Positions 13,852 to 21,476 of a stretch of 22,020 nt of DNA are shown piece by piece (positions within the stretch are counted from its first letter, which is position 1; each line of letters opens with the position of its first letter). The stretch lies in assembly GCA_034430335.1 (NCBI GenBank), contig DAOUES010000066.1, forward strand, positions 1-22,020, in the 5' to 3' direction. The stretch comes from JAFGOY01 sp034430335. Lineage in GTDB: Bacteria; Chloroflexota; Anaerolineae; Aggregatilineales; UBA3940. The position numbers and the translations under genes are program-made. Below the pieces are notes generated by a model. The model made no database searches, had not been told where the DNA came from, and saw nothing but the letters and a program-made list of their open reading frames with translations.

Positions 13852-14934
13852 CTACCCGATCCGCGCCCCGGTTGCCGGATCGAAATACAGCAAACCAGCC
13901 GGGTCGATGGCACTGTAGATCGTATCCCCGTGATGCACGGTAACATCGAGGGGAATCTGAAGCGTCCACTCTTCTCCGCCGAGGTGAACGTCGACCAGTT
14001 GATGGCGCTCGGAGAAGAACTTCGTCACTTCGTCGACGACGCCCGGCACCCCATCACCGGCCAGGTGAATATATTCCGGGCGAATCCCCATCGTGATCGG
14101 GGAGTTTGAAGGGAGATCGTGCCGGATCGGGTACCCGCCGAAATTCTCGCCGTGCCATTTTCCCCCGACGGCCTGCCCCGTAAAGAGGTTGATAGTCGGC
14201 ACGCCGACGAAGGTCGCGACGACGATACTTTGCGGCGTCTCATAGAGCTGGCGATAAGTCCCGATCTGCTCGATCCTTCCCTCGTTCATCACGGCTATCC
14301 GGTCGGCGAGGGCCATCGCTTCAAGCTGGTCGTGGGTGACATAAACGGTCGTGACCGAAAACTCCGATAAAAGACGCTTGAGTTCCAGGCGGGCTTTGCT
14401 GCGATACGCCGCATCCAGACTGGCAAAGGGTTCGTCACACAGCAGGATTTCCAGGTCGCGGGCAAGCGCCCGCGCGATGGAGACGCGCTGCCTTTCACCG
14501 CCGGAAAGCTGATCGGGAAACCGATCTAGAAGATGGTCAATGTCGATGCCGGTGATCTCAGAAATACGCAGCAGGCGTTCCGGGAGTTCTTCTTCGCGCC
14601 TGCGCAGTCTCAGGAAGAAGTCGATGTTCAACCGGCTGACCCAGTGGGGCATCAGGGCGTCTTCCTGGAAAACCATCCCCACCCCTCTTTCCTCGTGCGG
14701 GATTTCGTCCAGCGGCACGTTGTCATACAGCACGGTTCCGCTGTCAGGCGTTTCCAACCCGGCGATCAGCCTGAGGAGCGTGGTCTTCCCACAGCCGGAT
14801 GGCCCCAGCAGGGCAAGCGTTTCACCCGGATATATCCTGAGTGACACATCGTCGACGGCGACAGCCACAGACCCGGCGTCCCCATCATCCTGGACAAACT
14901 TCTTCGTGACACGTTCGACGATAACGGTTGTCAT
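13852..14934 (-). CDS. ABC transporter ATP-binding protein, MalK/UgpC/MsiK type
   Basis: 360 aa. Nucleotide-binding domain: Walker A GPSGCGKT (44-51), Q-loop Gln90, signature LSGGERQR (143-150), Walker B LLCDEP with Glu168, and H-loop His201 in YVTHDQ. The region EAMALADRIAVMNEGRIEQIGT is typical of the MalK/UgpC/PotA families. A C-terminal TOBE-like domain (about 235-355) includes GIRPEYIHLA. ATG 14934 is chosen because AGGAG lies 6 bp upstream; an earlier TTG at 14958 lacks support. No permease or binding protein is adjacent. It may energise importers encoded elsewhere, as MsiK does in Gram-positives, and would not fit the two CUT2-type systems here. The methyltransferase follows. Confidence 0.9.
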   Translation of the reverse strand: MTTVIVERVTKKFVQDDGDAGSVAVAVDDVSLRIYPGETLALLGPSGCGKTTLLRLIAGLETPDSGTVLYDNVPLDEIPHEERGVGMVFQEDALMPHWVSRLNIDFFLRLRRREEELPERLLRISEITGIDIDHLLDRFPDQLSGGERQRVSIARALARDLEILLCDEPFASLDAAYRSKARLELKRLLSEFSVTTVYVTHDQLEAMALADRIAVMNEGRIEQIGTYRQLYETPQSIVVATFVGVPTINLFTGQAVGGKWHGENFGGYPIRHDLPSNSPITMGIRPEYIHLAGDGVPGVVDEVTKFFSERHQLVDVHLGGEEWTLQIPLDVTVHHGDTIYSAIDPAGLLYFDPATGARIG

Positions 14935-14987
14935 GAAATGCTCCTGATAAATGCGCAAAAAGCCGATAAAAACTTGATCTACCGGAT

Positions 14988-14993
14988 ATTATA
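14988..14993 (-). promoter_or_regulatory. Likely -10 box of the orphan ABC ATPase
   Basis: TATAAT on the minus strand, 53 bp upstream of the ATG at 14934. The -35 position is T-rich without a clear TTGACA. Divergent to the radical SAM promoter starting at 15022. Confidence 0.4.
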
Positions 14994-15021
14994 CGGTCAG
15001 CGCAATAGATAAAAAATCGAC

Positions 15022-15051
15022 TTGACACAAGAACACATGTTCGGAGATAAT
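15022..15051 (+). promoter_or_regulatory. Promoter of the radical SAM gene
   Basis: Perfect -35 TTGACA (15022-15027), an 18-bp spacer and -10 GATAAT (15046-15051). The TTG of the -35 box also opens the longest frame of the radical SAM gene, so that frame start is not the translation start. Confidence 0.65.
15031..15042. promoter_or_regulatory. LexA-type SOS box within the promoter spacer
   Basis: GAACACATGTTC fits the GAAC-N4-GTTC core of the Gram-positive LexA (DinR) box, which is also the type described for Dehalococcoides in Chloroflexota, and is followed by G as in the longer consensus. It lies exactly between -35 and -10, where a bound repressor would block RNA polymerase. No other GAAC-N4-GTTC was seen in the window's intergenic regions. 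Confidence 0.6.
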
Positions 15052-15093
15052 AGCCACGAACGTCAAACCTTTTGGAGATCAGGACGAGGCGCG

Positions 15094-15975
15094 GTGATCA
15101 AAGAGATACAGGCCAGGGTGATGCTCTCACACGTCAGGCAACCGGACACGTGGTTTGGCCTGAAGTACAACATGAACATCTATCGCGGCTGCCAGCACCA
15201 GTGCATCTACTGCGATTCGCGGAGCGAGTGCTACCGGATCGCCAACTTTTCGGACGTGCTGGTCAAGGTCAACGCCATCGAACTGCTGCGCCGCGAACTG
15301 CCGGGCAAGCGCGTCCGGGGTGTGATCGGTACCGGATCGATGAGCGACCCCTACACGCCGGTCGAGAAAACCTACAACCTCACCGGGCAGGCGCTCGAAC
15401 TGTTCGCCATGTACCGCTTCCCGGTTCACATCATCACCAAAAGCGACCTGGTGCTCAAAGACCTCGACACATTGGAGACGATCAACCAGACACAGGCGAA
15501 TATATCATTTACCCTCACTACCGCCGCCGCCGACCTTGCGGTGAAGGTCGAACCCGGCGCGCCGCGCCCCTCGGCGCGCTTCAGGGCGATGGCAAAGCTG
15601 GCATCACACGGCATTCACACGGGCGTGGTGATGATGCCGATCCTCCCGTTCCTCGAAGATAGCAAAGAAAACATCCAGAATATTCTCAAACAGGCCAGCG
15701 ATTCGGGAGCAACGTACGTCATCGCTTCGCTGGGGATGACCCTCCGCGACCGCCAGCGGGCCTACTACTACGATAAGCTCGACCGGCTGTTCCCCGGCGT
15801 CAGCGATCAATACAGAGCACGGTTTGGAGATCGGTACTCCTGCCCGGCCAACGATGTCGGCGAATTGCGGGAGCATTTTCAAACGCTGTGTGAGACGTAT
15901 CACCTCTCGACGAGGATCGACGGCTACCGGCCCGCCGGGCCGGTCTCTACGCAGCTTCCGCTGTTTACAGGCTGA
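15094..15975 (+). CDS. Radical SAM protein related to spore photoproduct lyase (SplB/Rv2578c-like)
   Basis: 293 aa from GTG 15094. This start gives MIKEIQARVMLS, the usual beginning of this family, and keeps the promoter outside the gene; GAGG lies 4 bp upstream. The radical SAM cluster motif is Cys33-x3-Cys37-x2-Cys40 in YRGCQHQCIYCDSRSECY. Other conserved pieces are GVIGTGSMSDPYTPVEK, FPVHIITKSDLVLKD, VEPGAPRPSARF and HTGVVMMPILPFLED. A 4Fe-4S enzyme using S-adenosylmethionine; the exact reaction for this subgroup is unknown to me. There is no Cys about 44 residues after the cluster, where true spore photoproduct lyase has its hydrogen-donor Cys141, so it should not be called a spore photoproduct lyase. 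The upstream LexA-type box suggests a DNA damage role. It converges on cobU with an 8-bp gap. Confidence 0.85.
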   Translation: MIKEIQARVMLSHVRQPDTWFGLKYNMNIYRGCQHQCIYCDSRSECYRIANFSDVLVKVNAIELLRRELPGKRVRGVIGTGSMSDPYTPVEKTYNLTGQALELFAMYRFPVHIITKSDLVLKDLDTLETINQTQANISFTLTTAAADLAVKVEPGAPRPSARFRAMAKLASHGIHTGVVMMPILPFLEDSKENIQNILKQASDSGATYVIASLGMTLRDRQRAYYYDKLDRLFPGVSDQYRARFGDRYSCPANDVGELREHFQTLCETYHLSTRIDGYRPAGPVSTQLPLFTG

Positions 15976-15983
15976 TCGAACGT

Positions 15984-16538
15984 TCACTTGACGCGCATTT
16001 GAATCCCCGCCACCATCAAGATGACCTCGTCGGCAGCTTCGGCCACGAGCTGATTCGCCCGGCCCAGCAGGTCACGAAAAGCGCGCCCGGATGCCGACGG
16101 CGGGACGACGCCCATCCCGACTTCGTTCGAGACGACGATCAGGTCAGCATCCAGTTCCGAAGCACAGGCGATAAGCGCGTTTACCTTGTCTCTCATCATT
16201 TGTTCTATCGATGGATCGAAATAGGACTGGTCATCCTCGCCCGCCATCGACAATAGTATGTTCGAGACGAGCATCGCCAGGCAGTCGACCAGGACGACTT
16301 TCGCATCGCCTACCGCCGACCGGATCGCAGCGGCTGGATGTTGGGGCGTTTCCACCGTTCGCCACGCCGCCGGGCGGCTTTCCCGGTGCTGGCGAACCCG
16401 TTCAACCATCTCGTCGTCTTTCGCTTCGGCAGTGGCAACCATCAGCACCCGGTCACCGCCGATCTGTTCCGCACGCTCCTCGGCGTAAGTGCTTTTTCCG
16501 CTCCGCACGCCGCCAAGTACAAAAATAAGACTTCCCAT
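15984..16538 (-). CDS. cobU: Adenosylcobinamide kinase / adenosylcobinamide-phosphate guanylyltransferase
   Basis: Bifunctional enzyme of the cobalamin nucleotide loop pathway: phosphorylates adenosylcobinamide and then attaches GMP to give adenosyl-GDP-cobinamide. 184 aa, as expected. The P-loop is GGVRSGKS (9-16). The segment ATAEAKDDEMVERVRQHRESRPAAWRT places His51 at the position of the guanylylated His46 of Salmonella CobU. VDCLAMLVSNIL and VVSNEVGMGVVPPSASGRAFRDLLGRANQ are family signatures. It is the last gene of cobT-cobS-cobU; its ATG is 3 bp past the cobS stop, so the two are probably coupled. Confidence 0.95.
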   Translation of the reverse strand: MGSLIFVLGGVRSGKSTYAEERAEQIGGDRVLMVATAEAKDDEMVERVRQHRESRPAAWRTVETPQHPAAAIRSAVGDAKVVLVDCLAMLVSNILLSMAGEDDQSYFDPSIEQMMRDKVNALIACASELDADLIVVSNEVGMGVVPPSASGRAFRDLLGRANQLVAEAADEVILMVAGIQMRVK

Positions 16539-16541
16539 CAG

Positions 16542-17273
16542 TCACCCATTCAATGCTGTATAACCCACCAGGACGCAGACTTCGACCAGCTCGCAGATCG
16601 CGCCGTAAGTGTCGCCGGTCAATCCCCTGAGCCGCTTCACAAAGAATCGTCCCAGGGCCAAACAAACAATAATCGTTCCCCCGGCGAAGCTCACTCCCAC
16701 CCAGCGCCCACCGAACCAGCCCACCAGCCCGGCGATCACGCCCGCCATCAGCAGCGGCTTCCACCCGGCGTGATCTTTCATTGCCCAGCCCAGGCCCTCC
16801 TCACGCGCATAAGGGAAGGCGACAATCGCCAGTGTCACTGCCCAGCGGCCCAGCACCGCCGCCATGATCAGCGCGATCACGTTTCCATCAAGCGATGCGA
16901 CCGCCGCCGTTTTCGCCAGCAGCGCCAGGACACCCCCCGCCGCGCCGAACGCCCCGACCCGCGAATCGCGCAGAATATCGAGCCGCTGCTCGACGGTCAG
17001 CCCGCCGAACACACCGTCGCAGGTATCCATCAGCCCGTCGAGATGCAGGGCGCGGGTCAGCGCCACCCAGAGCGCAACCACGATCACAGAAGAGACGGCG
17101 GGAGGTAGTACGACATCGAGCAAAACTTTCGCCACAGCCAGCACCCCGCCCAGGACAAAACCGACCAGCGGGAAGTAGCCCACCGACTGCCCCATCTCTT
17201 CCGGCGTGAAGGATCGCCTGATCAGGGGCGGCATGATCGACAAAAACTGGAAGGCGGCCAGCAGCGCGATCAT
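16542..17273 (-). CDS. cobS: Adenosylcobinamide-GDP ribazoletransferase (cobalamin synthase)
   Basis: Integral membrane enzyme that joins adenosyl-GDP-cobinamide with alpha-ribazole (or its phosphate) to form the cobalamin product. 243 aa, close to E. coli CobS (247). Starts MIALLAAFQFLS at ATG 17273, which overlaps the cobT stop as ATGA; a much longer in-frame extension upstream lies inside cobT and is rejected. The signature HLDGLMDTCDGVFGGLTVEQRL holds the Asp residues that bind the metal and pyrophosphate; RDSRVGAFGAAG follows. Several hydrophobic segments run to the C-terminus. Translational coupling to cobT is very likely. Confidence 0.95.
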   Translation of the reverse strand: MIALLAAFQFLSIMPPLIRRSFTPEEMGQSVGYFPLVGFVLGGVLAVAKVLLDVVLPPAVSSVIVVALWVALTRALHLDGLMDTCDGVFGGLTVEQRLDILRDSRVGAFGAAGGVLALLAKTAAVASLDGNVIALIMAAVLGRWAVTLAIVAFPYAREEGLGWAMKDHAGWKPLLMAGVIAGLVGWFGGRWVGVSFAGGTIIVCLALGRFFVKRLRGLTGDTYGAICELVEVCVLVGYTALNG

Positions 17274-18328
17274 TCCACCTTCCGATCTGAGACGCCCGCG
17301 CCGTCGAAGGTCGCCATCTCCGATAGAATGCGGCAGGCGGCCTCGGCCAGCGAAAGCACCAGCGCCGTGCCCGTCCCTTCTCCAAGCCGCAGGTCGAGGT
17401 CGAGGAGCGGAGTCAATTTCAGCCATTCCAGCATGAGCTGGTGCCCGCGCTCCTGCGATTGGTGCGCAGCGATCAGGTAGGGGCGCACACCCGGTGAGAG
17501 CGTCACCGCGATCATCGCCGCCGCCGTCGAGATAAAGCCGTCGACTACCACCGGTTTGCGCCGCGACGCGGCCCCGATCATCACCCCGGCCAGCCCGCCG
17601 ATCTCGTAGCCGCCGACCTTGTAAAGTATGTCTAACCCGTCTTCCGGGTTGGGTTTGTTCGCCGCCAATGCCCGTTCGACGACCGCCGCTTTACGGGCCA
17701 GCCCATCGTCGTCCAACCCGGTGCCCCGCCCGACAATTGCAGCGGCAGGTCTCCCGGTTAGAACCGCCGCGATTGCCGCCGACGGAGTCGTGTTGCCGAT
17801 CCCCATCTCACCGGTGCCGATAATGTCGATCTGCCGCTGTTCGATCAGGCTCCCGGCGATCTCGATCCCCGCTTCGACGGCCTGCACAGCCTGCGCCGGG
17901 GTCATCGCCGGGCCGGTGGCGATATTGCCCGTCCCGTAGCCGATCTTCCTCACCAGCAGATCGGGATGCGGATCGAGGTCGGCGGCCACGCCCATATCGA
18001 CGATCACGATCTCCGCGCCGACGTGCCGACCGAGCACGTTGATCGCCGCCCCGCCGTCGAGGAAGTTGCCCACCATCTGGGTTGTGACGACCTGCGGGTA
18101 GGCGCTGACCCCTTCGGCGACCACGCCGTGATCACCGGCCATCACGACGACCGCTTTCCGGTCAATACGCGGCACGGCCTGCCCGGTGATCCCTGCCAAC
18201 TGTATAGAGAGTTCTTCCATCCGGCCCAGGCTGCCGGTGGGCTTGGTCAGCCGGTTCTGCCGCCGACGGGCGGCACCGGCAGCCCGTTCATCGAAAGATG
18301 GAATATCGGGCAGGGATAATTGAGCCAC
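17270..18328 (-). CDS. cobT: Nicotinate-nucleotide--dimethylbenzimidazole phosphoribosyltransferase
   Basis: Cytoplasmic enzyme making alpha-ribazole 5'-phosphate from nicotinate mononucleotide and dimethylbenzimidazole (or another lower base). 352 aa, near the Salmonella length (356). Signatures in order: KPTGSLGRMEELS, MAGDHGVVAEGVSAYPQ, TTQMVGNFLDGGAAINV, GEMGIGNTTPSAA, GRGTGLDDDGLARK, and near the C-terminus RLGEGTGTAL, whose Glu matches catalytic Glu317 of Salmonella CobT. Start is GTG 18328 with AAAGGG about 8 bp upstream. First gene of the leftward cobTSU operon, divergent from hypF across 115 bp. No cobalamin riboswitch features were found in that gap, which is too short for a full one plus promoters. 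Confidence 0.95.
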   Translation of the reverse strand: MAQLSLPDIPSFDERAAGAARRRQNRLTKPTGSLGRMEELSIQLAGITGQAVPRIDRKAVVVMAGDHGVVAEGVSAYPQVVTTQMVGNFLDGGAAINVLGRHVGAEIVIVDMGVAADLDPHPDLLVRKIGYGTGNIATGPAMTPAQAVQAVEAGIEIAGSLIEQRQIDIIGTGEMGIGNTTPSAAIAAVLTGRPAAAIVGRGTGLDDDGLARKAAVVERALAANKPNPEDGLDILYKVGGYEIGGLAGVMIGAASRRKPVVVDGFISTAAAMIAVTLSPGVRPYLIAAHQSQERGHQLMLEWLKLTPLLDLDLRLGEGTGTALVLSLAEAACRILSEMATFDGAGVSDRKVE

Positions 18329-18405
18329 AAACGAACCCTTTCACGATCACTATTCAGACAAACGCCCCTATCTTACCATTCCTCCGGCCTGAACAATAAA
18401 AGAGG

Positions 18406-18434
18406 TCGATACGGCAAAAACAACGTGGTAGACT
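18406..18434 (+). promoter_or_regulatory. Candidate hypF promoter giving a leaderless mRNA
   Basis: TCGATA (18406-18411), a 17-bp spacer and TAGACT (18429-18434), which fits the TANNNT pattern. The box ends 9 bp before the hypF ATG at 18444, and no Shine-Dalgarno precedes that ATG, so transcription would begin at or within a few bases of the start codon. Confidence 0.45.
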
Positions 18435-18443
18435 CCCTGAACC

Positions 18444-20795
18444 ATGATACCGCAGCACCGATCCTCCGCACCAACCCATACAACCCGACGCCATATTCAT
18501 GTCGACGGCGTTGTGCAGGGCGTGGGCTTCCGGCCCTTCATCTACGGCCTTGCCGCCCGCTTCAACCTGACCGGCTGGGTGCTGAACTCCTCCTCCGGGG
18601 TCGACATCGAGGTGCAGGGGCGAACGCCTGATCTCGATGCGTTCCAGGCGGCGATCAGCGCCGAAGCGCCCCGGCTGGCCCGCATCGACCGGGTATCGGC
18701 GCAGCCGATTCCCCTCGACGGCACCGACACGGTCTTCACGATCCGCCACAGCGCCAGCAGCGCGGGCGCGTCGCTCGTCTCGCCCGACGTGGCGACCTGC
18801 CCTGACTGCCTTGCCGAGATTTTCGACCCGGCCAACCGGCGCTATCGCTACCCGTTCACCAACTGCACCAACTGCGGCCCGCGCTACACGATCATCCGCT
18901 CGATGCCTTACGACCGCCCGGCAACGACGATGGGCGGCTTCGAGATGTGCCCCGACTGTCTCGCCGAGTACGAAAATCCGCTCGACCGGCGCTTCCATGC
19001 CCAGCCCAACGCCTGCCCGGTCTGCGGACCGCGCGTCGAACTGGTGGGCGGCGGCGATCTGGCCGACGCCGGGCCAGACGACGACATCGCAAAGGCGGCG
19101 GCGCTGCTGCGTGATGGCGCGATCCTGGCCGTCAAGGGGCTGGGGGGATTTCACCTCGTTTGCGACGCGACCGATCAGGCGGCGGTCGCCCGGCTGCGGG
19201 AGCGAAAGCATCGCCCCGACAAACCCTTCGCAGTGATGATGTCGTCATTGGAGCAGGTGCGGGAATACTGCCATCTTGTCGACGAAGAGATCGCGCTGCT
19301 GACCGGCGTCAACGCGCCGGTCGTGCTGCTGTATCAGAAAGCCAGATCGGGGATCGCGCCGAACGTCGCCCCGGACAATCCGATGCTGGGCGTGATGCTC
19401 CCCTACACGCCCCTGCATCACCTGCTGCTGCACGATGCCGGTGTCCCGCTGGTGATGACCAGCGGCAACCTGAGCGATCTTCCGATCATCACCGAGAACG
19501 GAGAGGCGCAGGAAAAGCTAGGCGACATCGTGGCCCACGATGTCGCCCATATCGCCGATGCTTTTCTGCTCCACGACCGCCCGATCCATATGCGCTGTGA
19601 CGACGCCGTCTGGTGGGTGGATCGCTTCGCCGGGGAGCAGGATGCCGCCCGGCAGCCCTTACGACGTTCGCGGGGTGACGCCCCCTATCCCGTCCGGCTG
19701 CCCTGGCAGGCCGACCGCCCTATCCTGGCGACTGGCGCGGAGATGAAGAACACGCTCTGCCTGTTGAGCGGCCACGATGCGATCCTCAGCCAGCACATCG
19801 GCGAAGTCGATTCGGTCGAGGCGCTCGACTACTACCGGCAGGTGCTCGATCACCTGACGGGGATATTCAAGATCGAGCCGGAGATCGTCGTCCACGATCA
19901 GCATCCAGGCTACCTGACCACCCGGCTGGCCCGCGATCTGGCCGATACCTGTCAGTTGGAGCGCATCGCGGTGCAGCACCACCACGCCCATATCGCCGCC
20001 TGCCTGGGCGAACACGGGCAGGTCGGCCCGGTGATCGGCGTGGCTTTCGACGGCACGGGCTACGGCCCCGACGGGGCGATCTGGGGCGGCGAAATATTGA
20101 TCGCAGGAGTCAACGATTACGAGCGGTTCGCCCACCTGGAATATCTCCCGCTGCCCGGCGGCGAAGCGGCGATCCGCCGCCCGTACCGGATCGCCTGGGG
20201 ATACCTGCTCGCGGCGACAGGCTCCATCCCCGATGTCCCCGCGCTGGCCGGTTTCCCCGCGCAGGAACGGCAGATCGTCGCGCAGCAGGTCGAGCGGGGG
20301 ATCAACGCGCCGCCGACTTCAAGCTGCGGGCGGCTGTTCGACGCGGTATCGGCGCTGCTGGGCCTGTGCCCGGTCACCACCTTCGAGGCGCAGGCAGCGA
20401 TTGCCCTGGAACTGGCCGCGCGTGAGAGCGATCTCTCTCGCATCGCGCCCTATCCATTCGAGATCGATGGGGAAGGGGTGATCCGCATCGGCGCGATGCT
20501 AAACTCAATTGTAGAGGACACCCGATCCGGGCGCAGCGTGAGCGACATATCGGCAGCGTTTCACCGCACACTCGCGGCGATCATCGTCGAGGCCGCCGAT
20601 CTCGCCCGCGAAAAGACCGGGCTGGATACCGCCGCGCTTTCGGGCGGCGTCTTCCAGAATCGACTGCTGCTGCGGCTGGCCCGCGAGGGGCTGCGGTCGG
20701 CGGGTTTCGAAGTCCTGACCCACCGGCAGGTACCGGCCAACGACGGCGGTCTCAGCCTGGGACAGGCGGTAATCGGGCTGCATCGCAGTTCGTAA
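18444..20795 (+). CDS. hypF: Carbamoyltransferase HypF ([NiFe]-hydrogenase maturation)
   Basis: Activates carbamoyl phosphate to carbamoyl-adenylate and transfers the carbamoyl group to the C-terminal Cys of HypE, the first step to the CN ligands of [NiFe]-hydrogenase. 783 aa, full length. Domains in order: acylphosphatase-like (about 16-105; VDGVVQGVGFRPF with the Arg and GWVLNSSSG with the Asn); two paired zinc-finger units (about 115-205; CPDC, CTNC, CPDC, CPVC); YrdC-like nucleotide-binding domain (about 210-390; KGLGGFHLVCDA, RKHRPDKPFAVM); and Kae1-like carbamoyltransferase (about 430-780; HHHAHIAACLGEHG, FDGTGYGPDGAIWGGE, LSGGVFQNRLLL). All key segments appear intact. No other hyp or hydrogenase genes are in the window, which is unusual because hypF often sits with hypCDE. 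Possibly leaderless. Confidence 0.96.
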   Translation: MIPQHRSSAPTHTTRRHIHVDGVVQGVGFRPFIYGLAARFNLTGWVLNSSSGVDIEVQGRTPDLDAFQAAISAEAPRLARIDRVSAQPIPLDGTDTVFTIRHSASSAGASLVSPDVATCPDCLAEIFDPANRRYRYPFTNCTNCGPRYTIIRSMPYDRPATTMGGFEMCPDCLAEYENPLDRRFHAQPNACPVCGPRVELVGGGDLADAGPDDDIAKAAALLRDGAILAVKGLGGFHLVCDATDQAAVARLRERKHRPDKPFAVMMSSLEQVREYCHLVDEEIALLTGVNAPVVLLYQKARSGIAPNVAPDNPMLGVMLPYTPLHHLLLHDAGVPLVMTSGNLSDLPIITENGEAQEKLGDIVAHDVAHIADAFLLHDRPIHMRCDDAVWWVDRFAGEQDAARQPLRRSRGDAPYPVRLPWQADRPILATGAEMKNTLCLLSGHDAILSQHIGEVDSVEALDYYRQVLDHLTGIFKIEPEIVVHDQHPGYLTTRLARDLADTCQLERIAVQHHHAHIAACLGEHGQVGPVIGVAFDGTGYGPDGAIWGGEILIAGVNDYERFAHLEYLPLPGGEAAIRRPYRIAWGYLLAATGSIPDVPALAGFPAQERQIVAQQVERGINAPPTSSCGRLFDAVSALLGLCPVTTFEAQAAIALELAARESDLSRIAPYPFEIDGEGVIRIGAMLNSIVEDTRSGRSVSDISAAFHRTLAAIIVEAADLAREKTGLDTAALSGGVFQNRLLLRLAREGLRSAGFEVLTHRQVPANDGGLSLGQAVIGLHRSS

Positions 20796-20863
20796 AATGC
20801 GACCGACAGCCTCAAAATGCATCAAAGAATACACGGCATTCACCTATCTATTAAGGAGGCAGC

Positions 20864-21280
20864 ATGGCCGAAGCGACGATCAAGTGGTTGGAAGCAAAAC
20901 AATTCGTAGGAATCGACAGCACCGAACACGGCATTGTGATCGCCTCACCCGGCGAGGAAGGGCGGATCGGCACCAAGCCTTCCGATCTGCTGCTGATGGC
21001 GCTGGGAAGCTGCACCGCCTACGATGTGGTCAACATCCTGCAAAAGAAGCGCCAGAAGCTGACCGGGCTGGAAGTGCGCGTCACTGCCGATCAGCAGGCC
21101 GATCCGCCCTGGACGTTTCAATCGTTCCATGTGCATTACATCGTCAGGGGGCGAGACCTGGACGAGAAAGCGGTCGAAGATGCAATCACGCTTTCCGACG
21201 AGAAATACTGCTCCGTCTCGGCGACGCTCAAAAAGGCCGTCCCGGTCACCCACGATTTTGAAATCGTAGAAGACGCATAA
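20864..21280 (+). CDS. OsmC/Ohr-family protein (thiol peroxidase-like)
   Basis: 138 aa. AAGGAGG lies 5 bp before ATG 20864. The family's two reactive cysteines are present: Cys50 in LLMALGSCTAYDVV and Cys116 in EKYCSVSATL, with the helix-capping KPSDLLL before the first. OsmC and Ohr proteins reduce organic hydroperoxides using these two thiols; this shorter OsmC-like branch (YhfA-like) is less well defined, so physiological substrate is unknown. It follows hypF on the same strand after 68 bp and may be cotranscribed; no terminator was found in that gap. Confidence 0.9.
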   Translation: MAEATIKWLEAKQFVGIDSTEHGIVIASPGEEGRIGTKPSDLLLMALGSCTAYDVVNILQKKRQKLTGLEVRVTADQQADPPWTFQSFHVHYIVRGRDLDEKAVEDAITLSDEKYCSVSATLKKAVPVTHDFEIVEDA

Positions 21281-21476
21281 ACCAAAAACCGATCAAACGT
21301 ATCGAAGCCACCCGGCAGTGGGAATAAGGTCATGTCACGATTGTTTGGGCACAGATGTTATAGGGTTGAGACGATCAATCGAAAAGATCGAAGATAGGTT
21401 CTGGCAGTGCGGCGACAGGTTTTGAGAGTTCAACGCGGCCATAATGCCCAGGACATACTGATCGTGAGGGGAAAAT

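Noticed and set aside
15022..15093. Longer N-terminus for the radical SAM protein from TTG 15022
   Set aside because: It overlaps a TTGACA/GATAAT promoter and LexA-type box, and the extra residues are not typical of the family.
15094..15975. Naming the radical SAM gene splB
   Set aside because: The three-Cys cluster matches, but no Cys is found at the expected position of the hydrogen-donor Cys of true spore photoproduct lyase.
16338..17108. 256-codon open frame antisense to cobU and cobS
   Set aside because: His/Pro/Arg-rich shadow frame across two well-supported genes.
18329..18443. Cobalamin riboswitch before cobT
   Set aside because: The gap is 115 bp, shared by two divergent genes, and no conserved B12-box-like sequence was seen.
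18354..19211. 285-codon open frame antisense to hypF
   Set aside because: Low-complexity Arg/Ala/Gly composition expected from high-GC antisense; hypF is unambiguous in this region.
21281..21476. Weak hairpin CCAC-CCGGCA-GTGG after the OsmC gene as a terminator
   Set aside because: Only a 4-bp stem with no T-run; not defensible.
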